Assembly (NCBI GenBank): GCA_028685945.1
Contig: JAQUCZ010000045.1
Span: 1 to 7,396 of the forward strand
DNA from: Sulfurimonadaceae bacterium
GTDB lineage: Bacteria > Campylobacterota > Campylobacteria > Campylobacterales > Sulfurimonadaceae
Length of the DNA: 7,396 nt
Direction of reading: 5' to 3'
The notes below the pieces were generated by a model that saw nothing but the letters and a program-made list of their open reading frames with translations, was not told the DNA's origin and ran no database searches. This document shows, piece after piece, positions 6,532 through 7,396 of the stretch. The position numbers and the translations under genes are program-made. Each line of letters starts with the position of its first letter. Positions within the stretch are counted from its first letter, which is position 1.

Positions 6532-6537
6532 TATGAT
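6532..6537 (+). promoter_or_regulatory. Candidate -10 box (TATGAT) of the thioredoxin-cytochrome operon
   Basis: TATGAT follows a long T-rich run (about 6516-6532), the usual look of Campylobacterota sigma-70 promoters, which often lack a -35. It would start transcription near 6544 and leave a leader of about 33 bases before the ATG at 6577. It also excludes the ATG at 6541, which would lie upstream of the transcript. Confidence 0.5.
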
Positions 6538-6563
6538 AAAATGGAGAACAAGATTGCAACCAA

Positions 6564-6570
6564 AAGGTGG
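6564..6570 (+). promoter_or_regulatory. Ribosome binding site that decides the thioredoxin-like gene start
   Basis: AAGGTGG six bases before the ATG at 6577. With this start the protein begins directly with a clean signal peptide; the upstream ATG at 6541 would add twelve residues carrying several charges and has no ribosome site. Confidence 0.65.
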
Positions 6571-6576
6571 TTCTTT

Positions 6577-6984
6577 ATGAAAAATATTTTGATGCCATTG
6601 CTCTTTTCACTTACGCTCTTTGGATCGCAAATAGAGTGGCAGAAAGATTACGAAAGCGCACTTGCACATGCCAAAGAGTCCAACAAACGGCTCTTTGTTT
6701 TTATGAGTGCCAAAGAGTGCAAGTTTTGCAAAAAACTTGAAGAAACAACACTTAAAGACCCAGAGATCGTCGCAAAGATCAATAAAGAGTACGTCAGTCT
6801 CTATCTTGACAAAGACACGGACACCTATCCAAGCCATTTGCGCACCGAGGCTGTTCCAAAACTTTACTTTCTTGACAAAGAGGGGGTTATAGTCGATGAT
6901 TCGTTGGGCTATTGGGATAGCTCCGATTTTGCCTTCACGCTTGATGACGTGCAAAGAAAATTTCAAAAAAAAGGTACCAAATGA
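6577..6984 (+). CDS. Periplasmic thioredoxin-fold protein with CKFC active site
   Basis: A 135-residue protein from the ATG at 6577. Residues 1-18 (MKNILMPLLFSLTLFGSQ) are a probable signal peptide. The mature part opens with IEWQKDYESALAHAKESNK, the helix that precedes the redox strand in Thioredoxin_7/SoxW/DUF255-like proteins. The active site is Cys48-Lys-Phe-Cys51 in AKECKFCKKLEETTL, and the cis-proline opposite it is Pro94 in EAVPKLYFLD. A periplasmic disulfide oxidoreductase role is therefore well supported by motif. The partner is unknown. The stop overlaps the start of the cytochrome gene (ATGA), so it may act on that cytochrome's cysteines, either the haem-binding pair before haem attachment or the C-terminal pair. 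SoxW is an alternative label, but no other sox gene is in view. The base composition is more AT-rich than in the upstream genes. Confidence 0.85.
   Translation: MKNILMPLLFSLTLFGSQIEWQKDYESALAHAKESNKRLFVFMSAKECKFCKKLEETTLKDPEIVAKINKEYVSLYLDKDTDTYPSHLRTEAVPKLYFLDKEGVIVDDSLGYWDSSDFAFTLDDVQRKFQKKGTK
6665..6674 (-). repeat. 10-mer repeat TTGGCATGTG, copy 7
   Basis: Exact copy on the minus strand in the thioredoxin-like gene, preceded by T on its own strand. The gene reads Ala-His-Ala-Lys. It shows that the AT-richer operon also carries the repeat. Confidence 0.75.
6971..6975 (+). promoter_or_regulatory. Ribosome binding site of the cytochrome c gene
   Basis: AAGGT five bases before the ATG at 6981, inside the end of the thioredoxin-like gene. 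It supports independent initiation as well as coupling through the ATGA overlap. Confidence 0.5.
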
Positions 6985-7337
6985 AAACACTTGTAAAAGC
7001 TCTTCTATCACTTTTGCTGCTCAATTCGGCACTACACTCCGCGTACCATGCAAAAGGGATGGAAGTGTATAAAAAAATGTGTAGTAAATGTCACGGCGGT
7101 CCTTTCCGAGGCGCCAAAATGCACACGACTGCAGAGTGGGAAGATATTCGTGATGCTTCCAAAACCCCTACGCTTACCCTTCATAAAGGGCACCCAGAAG
7201 CCTTAGAAGCGCTCGATCGAGGCTATTTTTCCAACAAACGTGAACAAGCGCTCTATAAATTTCTCATAGGCAACGCCAAGGATTCGGGAGCCGTGCCGGG
7301 ATGTGATGCCAACTACTGTGGCAGTTCAAAACAGTAA
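6981..7337 (+). CDS. Small periplasmic monohaem cytochrome c
   Basis: A 118-residue protein. Residues 1-21 are a signal peptide, probably cut after LHSA. The haem site CSKCH is at 34-38, preceded by the amphipathic GMEVYKKM helix typical of class I cytochromes. The usual distal methionine in the C-terminal half is missing: after Met47 there is no Met, while histidines at 48, 68 and 71 could ligate haem. The C-terminal half does contain the expected helix (REQALYKFLIGNAKD). The end bears an extra cysteine pair, Cys108 and Cys113 (CDANYC), outside the haem motif, which could form a disulfide. Co-transcription with a thioredoxin-like protein fits a shared redox role or thiol handling. An electron carrier is the simplest reading; the partner oxidoreductase is not in view. 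Confidence 0.87.
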   Translation: MKTLVKALLSLLLLNSALHSAYHAKGMEVYKKMCSKCHGGPFRGAKMHTTAEWEDIRDASKTPTLTLHKGHPEALEALDRGYFSNKREQALYKFLIGNAKDSGAVPGCDANYCGSSKQ

Positions 7338-7362
7338 CGCCCGCCTTTGAAAAGAGGCGGCG
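7338..7362 (+). terminator. GC-rich hairpin directly after the cytochrome gene
   Basis: CGCCCGCCT (7338-7346) pairs with AGGCGGCG (7355-7362) with one bulged C and an eight-base loop, starting at the base after the stop codon. The T-rich tract comes only at about 7383-7392, some twenty bases later, so termination may be inefficient or use an alternative fold (AAAGAG with CTCTTT, about 7351-7370). Confidence 0.5.
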
Positions 7363-7396
7363 TACTCTTTAGCTAACCTCACTTTCTTTTTTTGGT

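Noticed and set aside
6493..6568. Direct repeat CCAAAAGGT at 6493-6501 and 6560-6568 flanking the divergent promoters
   Set aside because: Only nine bases; the second copy includes the ribosome site, so an operator role has no independent support.
6541..6576. ATG at 6541 as start of the thioredoxin-like gene
   Set aside because: It lies upstream of the predicted transcription start and has no ribosome site; the ATG at 6577 gives a clean signal peptide.

Overview
The window looks like chromosomal DNA of a free-living member of the Campylobacterota (Epsilonproteobacteria; Sulfurimonas/Sulfuricurvum/Sulfurospirillum-like). This is inferred from the gene content (a haem-type chemoreceptor, a SUV3-like helicase with a C-terminal zinc finger, a small c-type cytochrome) and from promoters with a recognisable -10 but no good -35. 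I cannot fix the genus from the sequence alone.

Layout. (1) Bases 1-1967, plus strand: the end of a tightly packed operon with the 3' part of cobS (cobalamin synthase), cobC (alpha-ribazole phosphatase family) and a putative exported alpha/beta hydrolase. The genes overlap by 4 and 31 bases. (2) Bases 2056-3645, plus strand: a monocistronic-looking methyl-accepting chemotaxis protein whose periplasmic sensor domain carries a CxxCH haem c site. (3) Bases 3687-6479, minus strand: a 930-residue SUV3-type superfamily 2 helicase, convergent with the chemoreceptor gene. (4) A short divergent promoter region at 6480-6576. (5) Bases 6577-7337, plus strand: a two-gene operon of an exported thioredoxin-fold protein and a small cytochrome c, joined by an ATGA overlap. 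This last operon is visibly more AT-rich than the rest. A GC-rich hairpin and a T-rich tract follow it.

How the genes fit together. cobS and cobC act at the nucleotide-loop assembly end of cobalamin synthesis. The chemoreceptor probably senses redox, oxygen or a small ligand through haem and signals to CheA/CheW. The thioredoxin-like protein and cytochrome c are both predicted to be periplasmic and co-transcribed, which suggests a redox pair. The helicase is probably an RNA-processing enzyme without a functional link to its neighbours.

The most striking signal is not a gene. The 10-mer TTGGCATGTG occurs exactly seven times in 7.4 kb (four plus, three minus) in four different genes, always preceded by a pyrimidine on the motif strand, and it encodes three unrelated peptide readings. 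About 0.014 copies would be expected by chance. The density resembles that of DNA-uptake sequences in Haemophilus and Neisseria. A damaged, hairpin-like relative lies exactly between the two convergent genes. No mobile element, tRNA, rRNA or CRISPR array was seen.
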